Shown piece by piece: positions 33,031-44,183 of a stretch of 64,000 nucleotides of DNA. Position 1 is the stretch's first letter. Each line of letters starts with the position of its first letter. The DNA lies in assembly GCA_025766275.1 (NCBI GenBank), contig JAFKAC010000016.1, forward strand, positions 806,001 to 870,000, written 5' to 3'. A program made the translations under genes and the position numbers. The notes under the pieces were generated by a model. The model worked only from the letters and a program-made list of their open reading frames with translations, did not search any database and was not told the origin of the DNA. This DNA comes from Lactarius indigo. Taxonomy: Eukaryota; Basidiomycota; Agaricomycetes; Russulales; Russulaceae.

Positions 33031-33440
33031 CGTAGAATCTTCAATACAGGCGTCCCGTGGGTACAGATGATTCGAAGTTGTAGAGTCCTCTGAGACGCAA
33101 ATACGATACGTCGCCATCTGCGACATATGCGTACAAGCCTGGGCCAATGTTGTGGAGAGACATCGAGATAAAAACGAAATATGTTCAGAAGGGCATCGTC
33201 AGAAAGCTCCCCGATTGTGACTTGTCGAGAAAATGAAAAAGTTAGCTAGAGGCGCAGATATTGGTGGAGGGTGTACCTCTTCCACTGGCAGGGAACTTTA
33301 TTTCGCTGGGTGCGGTGATGGGTTGGAGGGGGCGAAGCGTATCGGACATGGGCATGTTTATTGGGATATCTGCGACATTGACTGTCACGTCTAGCGGAAT
33401 TGAAGATGCCACAATAGATCACCTACTTTAGAAAGGGTAT
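33031..33440 (-). pseudogene. F-box gene 5' fragment, unit B (right of transposon)
   Basis: Carries exon 1 (33427-33440), exon 2 (33277-33381) and the first 190 nt of exon 3 (33031-33220) with the F-box of module 1. The start codon is changed to ATA. Exon 2 has 105 nt instead of 92 and breaks the phase, so this copy may have been dead apart from the insertion. The frame continues on the other side of the 17.5-kb element at 15489. Confidence 0.8.
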
Positions 33441-33639
33441 GGAGGGAATCGCAAAACGAACGGGGCAACAATTCCTGGCGTATCCTTGTTGTATAACACG
33501 GAGGAACAAAACAACACGAAGTTACCACACCGCCAGTTGGCTGAACGAGATTTGGGGCAAGGACAAGGGCAAGGGAAACGACAATGCTGCATACACGTGG
33601 CAGAAAGACGCCCACACCATGAATCCGCAATCATCTCTT

Positions 33640-35270
33640 GCTACTCTCCTTCAGGATGAGATGGTTGCTTCCTTTCCCCACGTTGACGCGTCAACGCGTC
33701 AACCTCAAAGGACGTACTTGCGTCATTGGGATGTGGGGCACGAGGCCCTCCTTGTATTCGTTCTAACGACCCCAGCTGATCCTCGAATGCTCTACGAAAC
33801 TGCTCTTGCGGTCCCGTGCAGCATTCTACCCAAGTTTAGATCCACTCGCCATCTGTCTTGCAACATATCGCCAAAGCGGGACCTTTCCTGGAAATCATGG
33901 CTGAAATCCGCTATGCCAGATTCCCTTTCCTCCCACACCTCTCTTGCACCTCTCTTGTAAGTTGTAGCCGCTAATTGCTTGCATTTGACTCTACCTCTTC
34001 TTGCCTCTCCGGATGCATTTAACACTGCTGGCCAGCTGACTGATGCCTAACAGCGCGTCTCGAACATAAAGTCAACGACTCCCTTACTCCCTGCATCTCC
34101 GTGCCCGTGCTCAGGCCTACGCAAGCTCACTTAGCCAGGTGATAGAGCACGATAATCCTCCACCAGAAATATTCGCCGAACCCCCTCTGTCCCGCCCGAC
34201 GAGCACTAACCTTTCCAGAAACTTGATCGCCGGTGGCGTTGTTTTTCGCTCCAACACCGGATAGTGGCTGCCGCGGACAGGCTCTCCCTAGTCACTGGCG
34301 ACAGTTGCAATGGCTCCGAAAACGTCATTCATATGTCGACGGCCTACAATCACCCCTCCGATTGTTGCAGACGGTCCCCGAGGATCTCCGTCAATTTTAC
34401 AAAGGTCATATGCCCAATGCCTGAAGCGGCTTTACTGCTAGGACCGACGATAGAGCGTACAACTACGGTAGCGATGCAATCGAGAGCCAGGGTGCTTCCG
34501 GCGGTGGGGGTATCCAAGCTCATAAAGAAGAGCCTGCAACAGCGACAGTGGAGTCAGTACGTATTCCGAAGCACAGCCTGAGAAATCTGCGCTCTGGATC
34601 ACTCCGGGTCGTTTCAATAGAAGTGACGACGGCTGCGGCGCAATGGCTGTAGCCAATTGGCATGCCACGCTATCACGGTCATCGGTTATCAGCCGTAGAC
34701 AAGGGCTGGCGGGATGTTGAGCGGGCTCGTTATGGCGTAGCTCGCTGCCAGTTGTTAGATGGACAATTGGTAGTTATTACTGAGATGGTACAAAGGAGTT
34801 AGTTAAGACAGTGAAGCTAGTGAAGGCTTCGACTTGCATTTGGTGCAGGATGCGTCGGATCACTGTCGGACCTCCGTGTGGCTGTGCCAGCGCTCCGAGC
34901 CTCGGCAGTGAGACGCTCGAATACTGCTGTGGTATATGCGTTTCCTCTTGTCTGCCCTTTTCCAGTGATGTTCTGACTTCCAATTCCTGTCCATTTTCGC
35001 TTACTTCGTCCAAGAACTGGGACCACTTGAGGCGGAATCTGCGGTCTGGTGAGTTCTTTTCTTTTCTCAAGCTCGAGCATACACGAACCACCGTCACGCA
35101 ATATGTCCTCGCTCAGGTTCCCTCGGGCCCAGCTGAACCTCCCAGGTCCAAGGTCTACAGTAATCGCTCACTTGTCCGGCCCCGCCGTCCACCCCTCGGC
35201 CGCCGCACCACAGGGCTTCAACCTCGCCGCGCTGAGGGCCTGCTAACGGACGCCCCACAAACGAGCTCCT
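33640..35270 (+). pseudogene. Degraded VTS1-like remnants, unit B
   Basis: Landmarks run parallel to the unit A remnant: AGGATGAGATGGTTGCTTCC near 33653, TGATGCCTAACAGCGCGTC near 34041, ACAACTACGGTAGCGATGC near 34457, TTTCAATAGAAGTGACGACGG near 34613. CTGACTTCCAATTCCTGTCC near 34974 and a degraded exon 1 beginning ATGTCCTCGCTCAGG at 35103 (frame with AAAPQGFNLAALR) follow. No coding potential remains. Confidence 0.55.
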
Positions 35271-35399
35271 AGAGCTCATCCCCATCTAATTACGAGTCGA
35301 CACCCTCTCCTGGTCCTTGTTATTGCACAATCCTGACGACGTCGGCCTCCCTTATTGCGGCTACCCCTTTTTTTCTATTCTCGACCCGACTCTTTTCGC

Positions 35400-35968
35400 A
35401 GCGGGTGCTATCGACCATCGTGATCGCCCACCATGCAATTATCTCCCCACGTTTTGTTCTCCAAATCGGGGTATTTAGGAAGAGACGGCTGCTGCTTTTC
35501 TTGACGTCAATTTAAGGAGGGAACTCAGTGCCATCGAGCAACGCAAGCAGCTCGATACTCTTTCCATCATGATCGTCTTATCCGTTCGCAGGGTTTACGA
35601 TTCTCCGAAGCAGAGCCCACAGCAGCCCTTTGCAGTCTTCTACAACGTTCCACTCAAGTAGTACAGATCCGATTCTTCATCAACTTCTTGCACCAAATAG
35701 TCAGGGCCGACTTCGTGACTACTCTTCTGGGCCCGGCTGTTGGGGGTTCTATGCAGAGCCAGATGGAAGCTAAGCTTGCAAGTATGAATCTCAATTCGCC
35801 CGGATTCGAGTCTACCCTGCCCGGTTCCCTCCACCCGTACCTTCAACACCAGCGTCACGAACTGCCAGTCACTTGCCTTCGATTCTTCTTCCCCTTTCAT
35901 ATACCCAGATACTACCAACACTGTCGGCAACCCAAGCGACGCCACGGCCACGCTCGCGCAACAGCGCG
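35400..35968 (+). pseudogene. VTS1-like gene, unit C (5' half only)
   Basis: Starts at the exon 2 acceptor TTTCGCAG CGGGTGCTATCGACC, continues through GAAGAGACGGCTGC near 35479 and the FITVLQQ/LSPAV region (frame with [19 protein letters not shown] near 35750-35810) to AQQRA near 35960. There it jumps directly into 3' flanking sequence (CAGCGCCTGTACTCC) that in unit D lies at 51317. The whole middle and the SAM domain are deleted; CAGCGC at the junction is a microhomology. Inactive. Confidence 0.78.
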
Positions 35969-36256
35969 CCAACAGCGCCTGTACTCCTTTTCGCCATCTT
36001 TTCTTTCTATTGTTTATAGGTGACTTTAAACTGTATATGATACAAATACATTTTATGCATCTCTTCTGACCAAAACTACTTGATTTTCTTTGCGGGAGAA
36101 TTGCCTGAGGTATGACGTAATTCGAGCTCTATGGCGGCGTTGGCGGCGTACAAGGTCGCGAGCGCAGCTCCAAATCAGGATCCGAGCGGCCCTTCTCGTG
36201 TGCAATACATTTAAGGTTGGCGAAGGTGGGAAGGAGAGGGATGGAGTGTCATCAGG

Positions 36257-39200
36257 CTACGCTGGGATCTCGTCGGATGTCGGAGCCCCTAGATATTGGG
36301 AGTGCGGCGCAGTGACTGTGGTGGAGGGTGCGACGGTGTCTGGTGCGCGCAGAGAACTGTGCTGGGAAACGAAACGGTCATCTTGGTCGGGTGTTAAACT
36401 ACTATAGTACCATATGTCTTCGTCATCGTCCACGATATCATGGTGTCTGCTTTCGAGGTGTTCTGGGAATAGATCTTCGTGTTCCGGTTTCCACTCGAAG
36501 TCTCCGTAATAAGAGCCCGATATTCGATATGTATGCTCGTCCACAAGATGACTATTGAGTCCTTTCTGCTGTCTGAAACTGGCATGACAGGTGTGGCACT
36601 GCTGAAATGGCACATTAACCTGTACGGGGCGGCCCGAGCGCGATCGTAAAGTGATAAATGACAATAGACCAACCCACGACGACTTGTTCATCGCCATAGG
36701 ATTCTCTACATGAAGGTGACGCAGAGAAGGAGGCACAGTTACGCGCCCCCCATCGACTAGACCCAGAGCACACAAGATGTCTGTCGTAATTTCGCCAGCC
36801 ACCCGAAAGTCTGTTGCGCTGCTGAATGCGCGGATGAGTTCCAGCCATTGTTCACCATCCACGCCATCTCGCCCACTTGACGATCGTGTCGTATTGAAGC
36901 CTAGATTGTCCACACGGAATAAGAATGGGAGAAAATGGCCACAAACTTGGGCCATCGAGGACAATTGCCAGTCTAACTCCTTGCACGATATTTGTAATCG
37001 AAGACCCGTAGAAGTGTCTGAGCTGGTGAACGAGATCGAAATGGCATCTCCGGAGATTTGAACCTCCGCTTTACTGAACGCCGTCTCCATTTCTATCCGC
37101 TCGATGAATCGGCCAAGTTGCGAAGCGTCCATCGTGGGTTGGTTGAAGAATGTGATATTGGTATCCCTGAGACGAGGCGCATCGATTCTAGCCACGAAGG
37201 TGTCCAAGTACTTGCTGGTTCCTCGATACTTGAGACACGTGAGAGCAGGGAGAGCAACACGTTCCCCTGAGAATGAGGGTAAACCAAGGTAGCTGTGGCG
37301 AGGGGTGGAAGAAAGGAAATGGAGTGAAAGTGTTCGAAGTTGGGACATCCCGGACAAGGCATTCGCAAACGCATCTGGGGAAAAATGACCAGCACGAGGA
37401 ATTTCGTGGAGTTGAAGATCTACGAGGTCCTGAGAGGGTGAGAGTAGCTGCAGGAATGAGGGAAAGGCAATCCTAGTAGAATGGAGAGTGCGGAGGCGAG
37501 CGCCCCACCGAAAGGTGCTGGGGAGGGTCAACTGCATGTTATCTCCGGACAGAAGAACAAGCACTTCCAGTTCCGACAGTGGCTCGGAGATTTTTGGAAG
37601 GTTCTCAAAGAGCGAACTAGTGAGGGTAAGGCTGATGGAGCTTACACGACCAGAGTGCCTCAGTGCAGCAACAACATTGTCATCGTCCTCGGGAGCCGGC
37701 GGATCGAGATTTGGAACCCCCCCATACTTCACGATGATGGGCAGTGCTGGCCAGCAATCTAGAGTCTTCAAAACAGGCGTTCCGTACGTGCAGTGGAGTT
37801 GAAGATTTAGACCCAGAGGTGATGTCAATACAATTTGTCGCCATCTTTGGCACACCCACGCGAGTGTAGGCCAAATTTGCGGAGTGGGACCCAGACAATG
37901 ATGAAATATGTCGAGAAGGGTGTCTTCGGAGAGCATCTCAATCGTCACTTGCTGAGAAAGAGGTCCTATTCCAAGCAAGTTAGCGAGTCGTGGTGGTGTC
38001 ACTTGGCATATATTGTACCTGTTCCACGTGGTTCGTCGATATGGCATAATCGTTCATATTCTACAGCTATATGATGACCAGAGAGCTGGCGTGAAGTTAT
38101 GAATGACACTATGACCTCCGGCAAAGGCGCATGACGTGGCCCAGGCTGCTCTATATAGAGCATGTGCAGGGAAGGTATCATAGTTCTGCGCTCCATGTCA
38201 GGTGGTTGCAAAGCACGCACGATGTTCGTCGAGAGGGCCCCAGGGACGTGAAACCATTTTACGCTTGTGAACGAGTCGATAATCCTTAGCCACCGCCCAC
38301 CATCTTCCTCCCATCTTGATGGCCGCATCACACTGATGCGTAGATCCTCCACATTGGAAAGGAGAGTGGAAAAACGAGTGCAGATCCGGACCACGGAGAA
38401 TAGCTGGTCACTCCAAGACCCACAGAGTAATTGCAGTTTAAGGCAGGTAGAAGCTCCTGGTCGTATCAAGGAGATGGAGGTGGCGCGCTCAGAAGATACA
38501 ATATGTGCTCGATGGGGCGACTTATGCATTTCGATCCGACCGATGAATTCGTGGAGTTTTGGAAGACCGATGATGATTTTATTGAAGAATGTGAGTTCGA
38601 TGTCTCCGAGACGAGGAGCATCGATTATGGCTACAAGGCGTTCCAAGTACCGGGATATTCCCCGAAAATCAAGGCGTGTGAGAACAGGAAGAACAGCACG
38701 ATCACAAGAATGTGGGAGTACGGCAGGATAATTGGCGGTAGAGAGGAAATGGAGCGAAAGTGATTGGAGCTGGGCCATCCCGGACAAGGCGTTCGCGAGC
38801 GCTTCCGGTGAGAACTGCCAAGAATCGAAAACTTCGTAAAGCTGAAGGTCTACGAGATTCGTGGAGGAATAAAGACGCTGAAGGAGTCCGGGAATCGCGA
38901 CCCTAGTCAAATGGAGACAACGAAGCCGTGGGCCCCACCGAAAATCGCTGGGCAAGGTCAGCTGCACGCCATCTTGAGACAGAAGAACGAGGTCTTCTAG
39001 CTCCGAAAACAGCCTCAAGACAGAGGATAGCTTTTCCAGAAGTGAGCTAGCGACGGTGAGGCTGATAGAATTAACACGACCAGAATGCTGTAGTGCAGCC
39101 ACGATATTGTCCTCGTCCTCGGGAGCTGGTGGATCGAGCGCCAGAGATCCCCCATACTGCACGGCAATATCCAGGGCGGACCAGCAATCTAGAGTCTTCG

Positions 39201-39592
39201 GCACAGGGGTTCCATGCGTACAGGACAGCCAAAGATGTAGAGCCCGTTGAGATGAAAATACGACATGTCGCCATCTGCGACATATATGCACAAGCCTGGG
39301 CCAATGCCGTGGAGAGACATCAAGATAATAACGAAATGTGTTCAGAAGCAGATTGTCTGAAAGCTCCCCAATCGTGACTTGTGGAGAAAATGAAAAAAAA
39401 AAAAAGTTAGCTAGAGGCGGAGGTATTGACAAGAGGTGTACCTCTTCCAGGGAGTTCACCTGATGTGGGAATGGGCTGGTGGGACGATATAGATCGGCTA
39501 TGGGTAAGCGTCTTGAGATATCTGCGACATTGACTGTCACGTTGAGCGGAAATGAAGGTACTAGATTACAGTGCTTACTTTTGAGCGTGCAT
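36257..39592 (-). CDS. Double F-box/LRR protein, unit C
   Basis: Model: complement(join(36257..37965,38019..39377,39442..39533,39579..39592)), 1057 residues. Introns are 53, 64 and 45 nt, all in phase, with start ATG CAC GCT CAA. Module 1 has VTIGELSDNLLLNTFRYYLD and WPRLVHICRRW; module 2 has VTIEMLSEDTLLDIFHHCL and WPTLAWVCQRWRQIV; each is followed by an LRR region. The first C-terminal finger (CHTCHASF...HLVDEH) is intact. In the second the two cysteines seen in units A, D and E are replaced (GSYYGDFEW), so it probably no longer binds zinc. The C-terminus is longer (ends GAPTSDEIPA). Intron 2 contains a T-run of about 13. As an F-box protein it would recruit substrates to an SCF complex; targets are unknown. 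Confidence 0.82.
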
Positions 39593-39839
39593 GAGGAGAA
39601 CAAACGGGTCAGCTTTTGCTGGCGTATCCTTATTGCAGGAAGGAATACAAGGAGCATGAAGATATCGCACTGCCATCGGCTAAATAATATTTGAGGCATA
39701 ACGTACCAGCCTGAGCCTGGCTTACACTATGGCGGCGCTACATACGCGCGGCAGTGCCTGTGCAGTAACACACGTTGTCTCGCCACGCGGCCACAGCCTC
39801 CGCAAATTTGCAATCGTCTCGTCTCTCGCCATTCTCACT

Positions 39840-41700
39840 GTAACTTCAGGAAAAGACGTTTGCTTCCTCTCTTGACGTTAACCCCAAATGGCGTACTCGC
39901 GGCGTCGGGATGTTGGGCACAATCCCTCCCTGTATTCTAACGACCGCACCTGATTTTCAAGTTCGCTGCGAAACAGTGTCTGAGCGCGTGTAGCATACAC
40001 CCAAGTCTTGATCATCACCCCTGCCCAGTCCTGTGCCACATTTCCAGAGCCGATCCGGTCCCTTCTTGACACATTTCCTCCCACACCTCTCTTGTAACAG
40101 CCTTGACCGCCAATCGCTTGCCTTGACCCTACCTTTTCTTGCCTTTCTCTGGGTATCGCTAACCATCTGCCGGCTGACGGATGCTCGCGCTACCCTTGCC
40201 CAATGCCCAATAGCGCGTCAAAATTGAAGTCAGCGACTCCCCGCCCCGCCTTGCACTTCCGGCTCACCTGGCCGGGTCGGCAGAGTACGATAAATCTTAC
40301 ACCAGAATTACCTGCAGAGTTCCCACTGTACCGTCTAGCACCAACATTCCCAGAAATGCCGGCGGTGTAGCTTTTCGCTTCAGCACCAGATGGTGGCCAC
40401 CACGGGGGGCTCTCCCAGGTCACTGGGGACAGCTGAGCTGGAGCTGAATACACCACTCACACGTCGGTGGCTCACAAGTACACCTCGCATGTTTGCAGAT
40501 AGCCGCCCTTACCACAAGTAAGCTGGGCAACTAGTACAACTTGATTGTTCTGAACCTCCGCCGAATCTCGGGAAGCGGCTTCACCTCTATGACCGACAAT
40601 TGCGTGTATGGCAACGGTAGCGATTTGTTCAGAAGCCAGCACCATTGTACTTCCGGCGGTGGGGCTGTCCAAGTTTGCTCATAGAGAAGAGCTTTTATCA
40701 TACGCGACGGCGGCCGCGGACGCAGTTCCTATCCCGATACACAGAAACCTGCACTTTGGATCACTCCGGATCGTTTCAGCAGAAACAATGACGGCAACAA
40801 TCAATGACTCCAGCTGCACATTACTGTAGCCTCCCAAGCTATCCTGCTTCAGGATTCGGGTCGTAGGTTTCGACCTCAGAGTAGCTTCTCCCACGGTGGT
40901 AAGATGTCGAACGGGATTGTCTTGGCGCAGCTCGCCGCTAGTTATGCTGTTAGGTGGACTACTAGTAGCATTTTCTGGATGGTACAAAGGGGTAATCGCT
41001 GTTAGTTTAGACAATAAGAGCATCGAGCTAGCTTGACTTACATTTATGGTAATACGGGATGCGTCGGACCGCCAGTGCTTTGCCTTGTGGGACCGCAAAA
41101 CCATTTTGGTATCATACCTATGTCGCAGTATGTCATTCTCGAGCTCACTGTCGCTATCGTCTCCACACCCACCGCTACCATCATCTCAACACTTTCTCGT
41201 AGTGAGGATTTTCGGAGAAGACTGTAGCCTTTCTGCGTCAACTTCCTGGGTAAAATACTGGAGAACTCAGCTTCGTCGGCCAATGTGAACAACGCGTCCT
41301 TTCCCACCATCCTTATGACCATACCCATCTCGTTTACTCATCACCGTCCAGGAACAAGTTGTCCAGGGCCGACCTCGTGGTCACTATTTTGAACCTGGCC
41401 TTCGGTAGTTTTGCATGCAGGACAAGTTTGCCGGGATGGACCACCGGTCCCCGAGGCTCAAAGTCCAATGTCCCCGGCCGCCTTCAGCTCACCCAAGCGC
41501 CAACCCAAATCACCGATCGACTTTCTTCCTTCCTCCTGTATCGCTAACACCGCCAACAGCTCGAGTGACTGCTGCGGCCACGCTCGCGCCAAAGTTAGAC
41601 CCAGAAATGCGGCCCACCACGTCTCTATGCTGGCCCTCGCTCCATGACGCGGTATCTCTGCTGGTTCGGGTTCTCTCCGCTAGGTCGAGGAGCGCGATAA
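39840..41700 (+). pseudogene. Degraded VTS1-like remnants, unit C
   Basis: Two successive remnants, equivalent to 5965-7310 and 7440-8195 of unit A. Landmarks: GGAAAAGACGTTTGCTTCC near 39849, CAATAGCGCGTCAAAATTG near 40208, GTATGGCAACGGTAGCG near 40605, TTTCAGCAGAAACAATGACGG near 40773, then GGGATGGACCACCGGTCCC near 41433 and CCGCCAACAGCTCGAGTGAC near 41551. No open reading frame of note. Confidence 0.5.
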
Positions 41701-41704
41701 CATT

Positions 41705-42685
41705 TGGAACTTGTCACGTGAGTTCAATTCGATCAGGTGAAAATTCTTGGAGACTAATTGAATGATAAGCCGGCTTGCCGCATATACATAGCAGCGTGAC
41801 GTGGTCAGCGCATATTAGATTGCGTACGAACTAAAGTGTGCACTTCCAATGATGTTGAATGTGGGTCAGTGCTTAAGTACATGTCAACACCGAGGGAATG
41901 ACGTGGAAGAGATGGTGGCGGTGGAGATTCATATGTTGAAGGCGGTGGTGTCGCAACATGCGGCAGGAAGGGAGACGCTCAAGATGTAATCATCCACACG
42001 AAGACGAGAAATTCATAAGCCGTCACTGTACCGCAGCCGCCAACTGACGCACCTGCGTCTCTTCAGTCTCGGTGGGGAGTCAAGAGCGTCTCGAAATACG
42101 AGCAGGTTGCGAGCTGTGTAGTATAGTACATGCACTTCCTCTTCTCTGGCTTCCAATTCCTATCCATTTCGTTTGCTTCGGCCCAGGACCGCATGAGGCG
42201 GAATCTGCCGGTTTGGTGAATTTGCTGTACAGTATTTTCTTTTCCCACGTACAAGCATATACACGCACTCACTACCGCCAACGCATCACGCAAGATGTTC
42301 CCGCTCGGACTTCCCTCAAGCATAGCTGAACCTCCCCTGTCCGAGGTCCGACGGTGAAATTCGTTTGCCTGTCCGGTCCCACCCCTCGGCCACCGCGACA
42401 TAGGACCTCAGCCTCGCCTCGCCTCACTGAGGAGAGCCTGCTTAACGGACGCCCGACAAACGAGCTCCTATGCCCCATGCCCATTCGGACGACCGGTTAT
42501 GAGTTTACTCCCCCCGCTGGTCCTTATTGTACAATCCCGACTCGATGTCGGCCTCTCCCTCCCCTTATCGCGCGGCCACCCCTTTTTATTTTTATTTTTA
42601 TTTTAAAAAAGAAGCTTTTGCCTCTTTGTTTTTTCTCTCTTCCTCGCAACGTGAAAATAAACGCAAATCAATCCTTACAACACAC
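41705..42685. other. Intergenic block upstream of unit D VTS1-like gene
   Basis: Contains the conserved block shared with 8215-8480 (GATAAGCCGGCTTGCC near 41765), the CTGGCTTCCAATTCCTATCC segment near 42147, and a degraded VTS1 exon 1 near 42294-42480 (ATGTTCCCGCTCGG...). A TTTTTATTTTTATTTTTATTTT stretch near 42583 precedes the next gene. No intact gene. Confidence 0.45.
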
Positions 42686-42689
42686 ATAT

Positions 42690-43749
42690 CCTCGCTCAGG
42701 CCTCCCTCCAGCCCAAGTCCCGGCCCATCCCCCGTGCAAGGCCAGAATGGAAAGAACCCAAGCGCACGCTCGTCCTTGGGCCCCGCCGCATGTCCCTCGG
42801 CCGCCGCAGTGCAGGGCTTTAGTCTCGCCTCGCCACGCCCAGGATGCGGGTTCCTAGCGGGTGCCCGACCAACGAGCTCCTTGGCAGCGCCACCTTTCAA
42901 GCCCCAGAAGGTAAGGCGATTCCTCCCCCCTTATCGGTTTTTTTCTCGCGAGCTGACACTCTCCCCAGCGGATGCTATCGACCAGTTGTTTGAGAACTTT
43001 TAACATTACGAAGTCACGCTGGTGAGTACCATCTGTTTTGATCGTCATCACGATCGCCCACGTTTTGTTCTCTTTTAGGAAGAAGAACTCAGTGCCATCG
43101 AGCAATGTGAGCTAGCTCGATCCCTATTCCATTCTGATGGTCTTATCCGCTCGTAGGGTTCAAGTCTTTTCCGAAGCAGAGCGCACAGCCGCTCTTTACA
43201 GTCTTTTACAACATTACACTCAAGTACAGATCCGCTGCTTCATCACCGTCCTGCAACAAACGGCCAGGGCAGACCCCATGACTGCTCATCTGAGCCCGGC
43301 TGTCGGGGGTTCCATGCAGAGCCAGATGGAAGCAAAACTTGCAACTATGAATCACAAGTCGCCCGGACTCAAGTCTACTATGCCCGGTTCCCCCTCCGCT
43401 CGCACCTGCAACACCGGCGCCACGAATCGCCAATCACTCGTTTTCGACTCTTCTTCCTCTTTCTTATCACCAGATACCGCCAACACCGTCGGCAACCCAA
43501 GCGACGTCGCTGCAGTGCGCTAAACCCAAAGCCGCCGGAAATGCGGTGCATTGTACTTCTGCGCCGGCGCTTGCCTCGAGTGGAGAGCGCGGCACTTGGG
43601 CTGGGGCGCTCAGCCAGGTCGCGGAGCAGGACAATTCCCCCACTCAAGGGATATCCGTTGAGTCGAGGTCGTCCCGTCCTCAGAGCACTGACTTTTCTGG
43701 CCTCTCCGCCGGCTCTGCCTTCCGTTCCCCGCGTGCTGATGGCGGTGTC
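42690..43749 (+). pseudogene. VTS1-like gene, unit D, 5' part (split by Copia insertion)
   Basis: Exon 1 (about 42692-42910) encodes a Pro/Ser-rich leader (GPSPVQGQNGKNPSARSSLG), but its ATG is changed to ATA. Exon 2 (after CCCCAG near 42968) has TAA inside (GAGAACTTTTAACATT). Exon 3 is shortened: AGGAAGAAGAACTCAG lacks the MAAASLDV segment. The acceptor TCGTAG differs from TCGCAG. The fourth exon continues as [20 protein letters not shown], then frame changes, ending at GCGCC where a Copia element was inserted. The rest is at 50143-51030. Confidence 0.8.
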
Positions 43750-43754
43750 GCGCC

Positions 43755-44012
43755 TTTTAAAACCTATAACCAGAGTATGCTACCTTAGATCCTCGTGGAG
43801 TGGAGGGAACTAAGATGTATAATCACCTATAACCAGAGTATGCTACTACAGGTCAATGAGCGGGCGGTACAGTAGCGAGCGTGCTAAAACTTACCCTTAG
43901 ATCCTCGTGGAGTGGAGGGAACTAAGGGTTAAGATGAACGAATGCCAGGTCGCGTATAAACTACCGGTCACGTGTTCGTGGACCGAGATGGTGTGATCAC
44001 TCGACCTCAACA
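43755..44012 (-). repeat. 3' LTR of Copia element, 258 bp
   Basis: In element orientation it starts TGTTGAGG and ends GGTTTTAAAA, so the 3' terminus is not the usual CA. It holds two internal direct repeats: CTATAACCAGAGTATGCTAC twice and a TGGAGTGGAGGGAACTAAG block twice. The polypurine run GAGGAGGAG lies just inside it (44013-44021, minus strand). Confidence 0.88.
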
Positions 44013-44183
44013 CTCCTCCTCATCATCGAGGTCCTCGACTATCGTACTGAGTAGTAAATGAATGACCGTATTCAAAATCGTACCAGAAGAAGGAAATGTC
44101 CGAGAAAAGGTTTGAAGTCAAGAAAAAGGAAAAAAGATATTAGGAAGACGTCGCAAACGCGCGTCCACCGCTCCTCCTCATCT

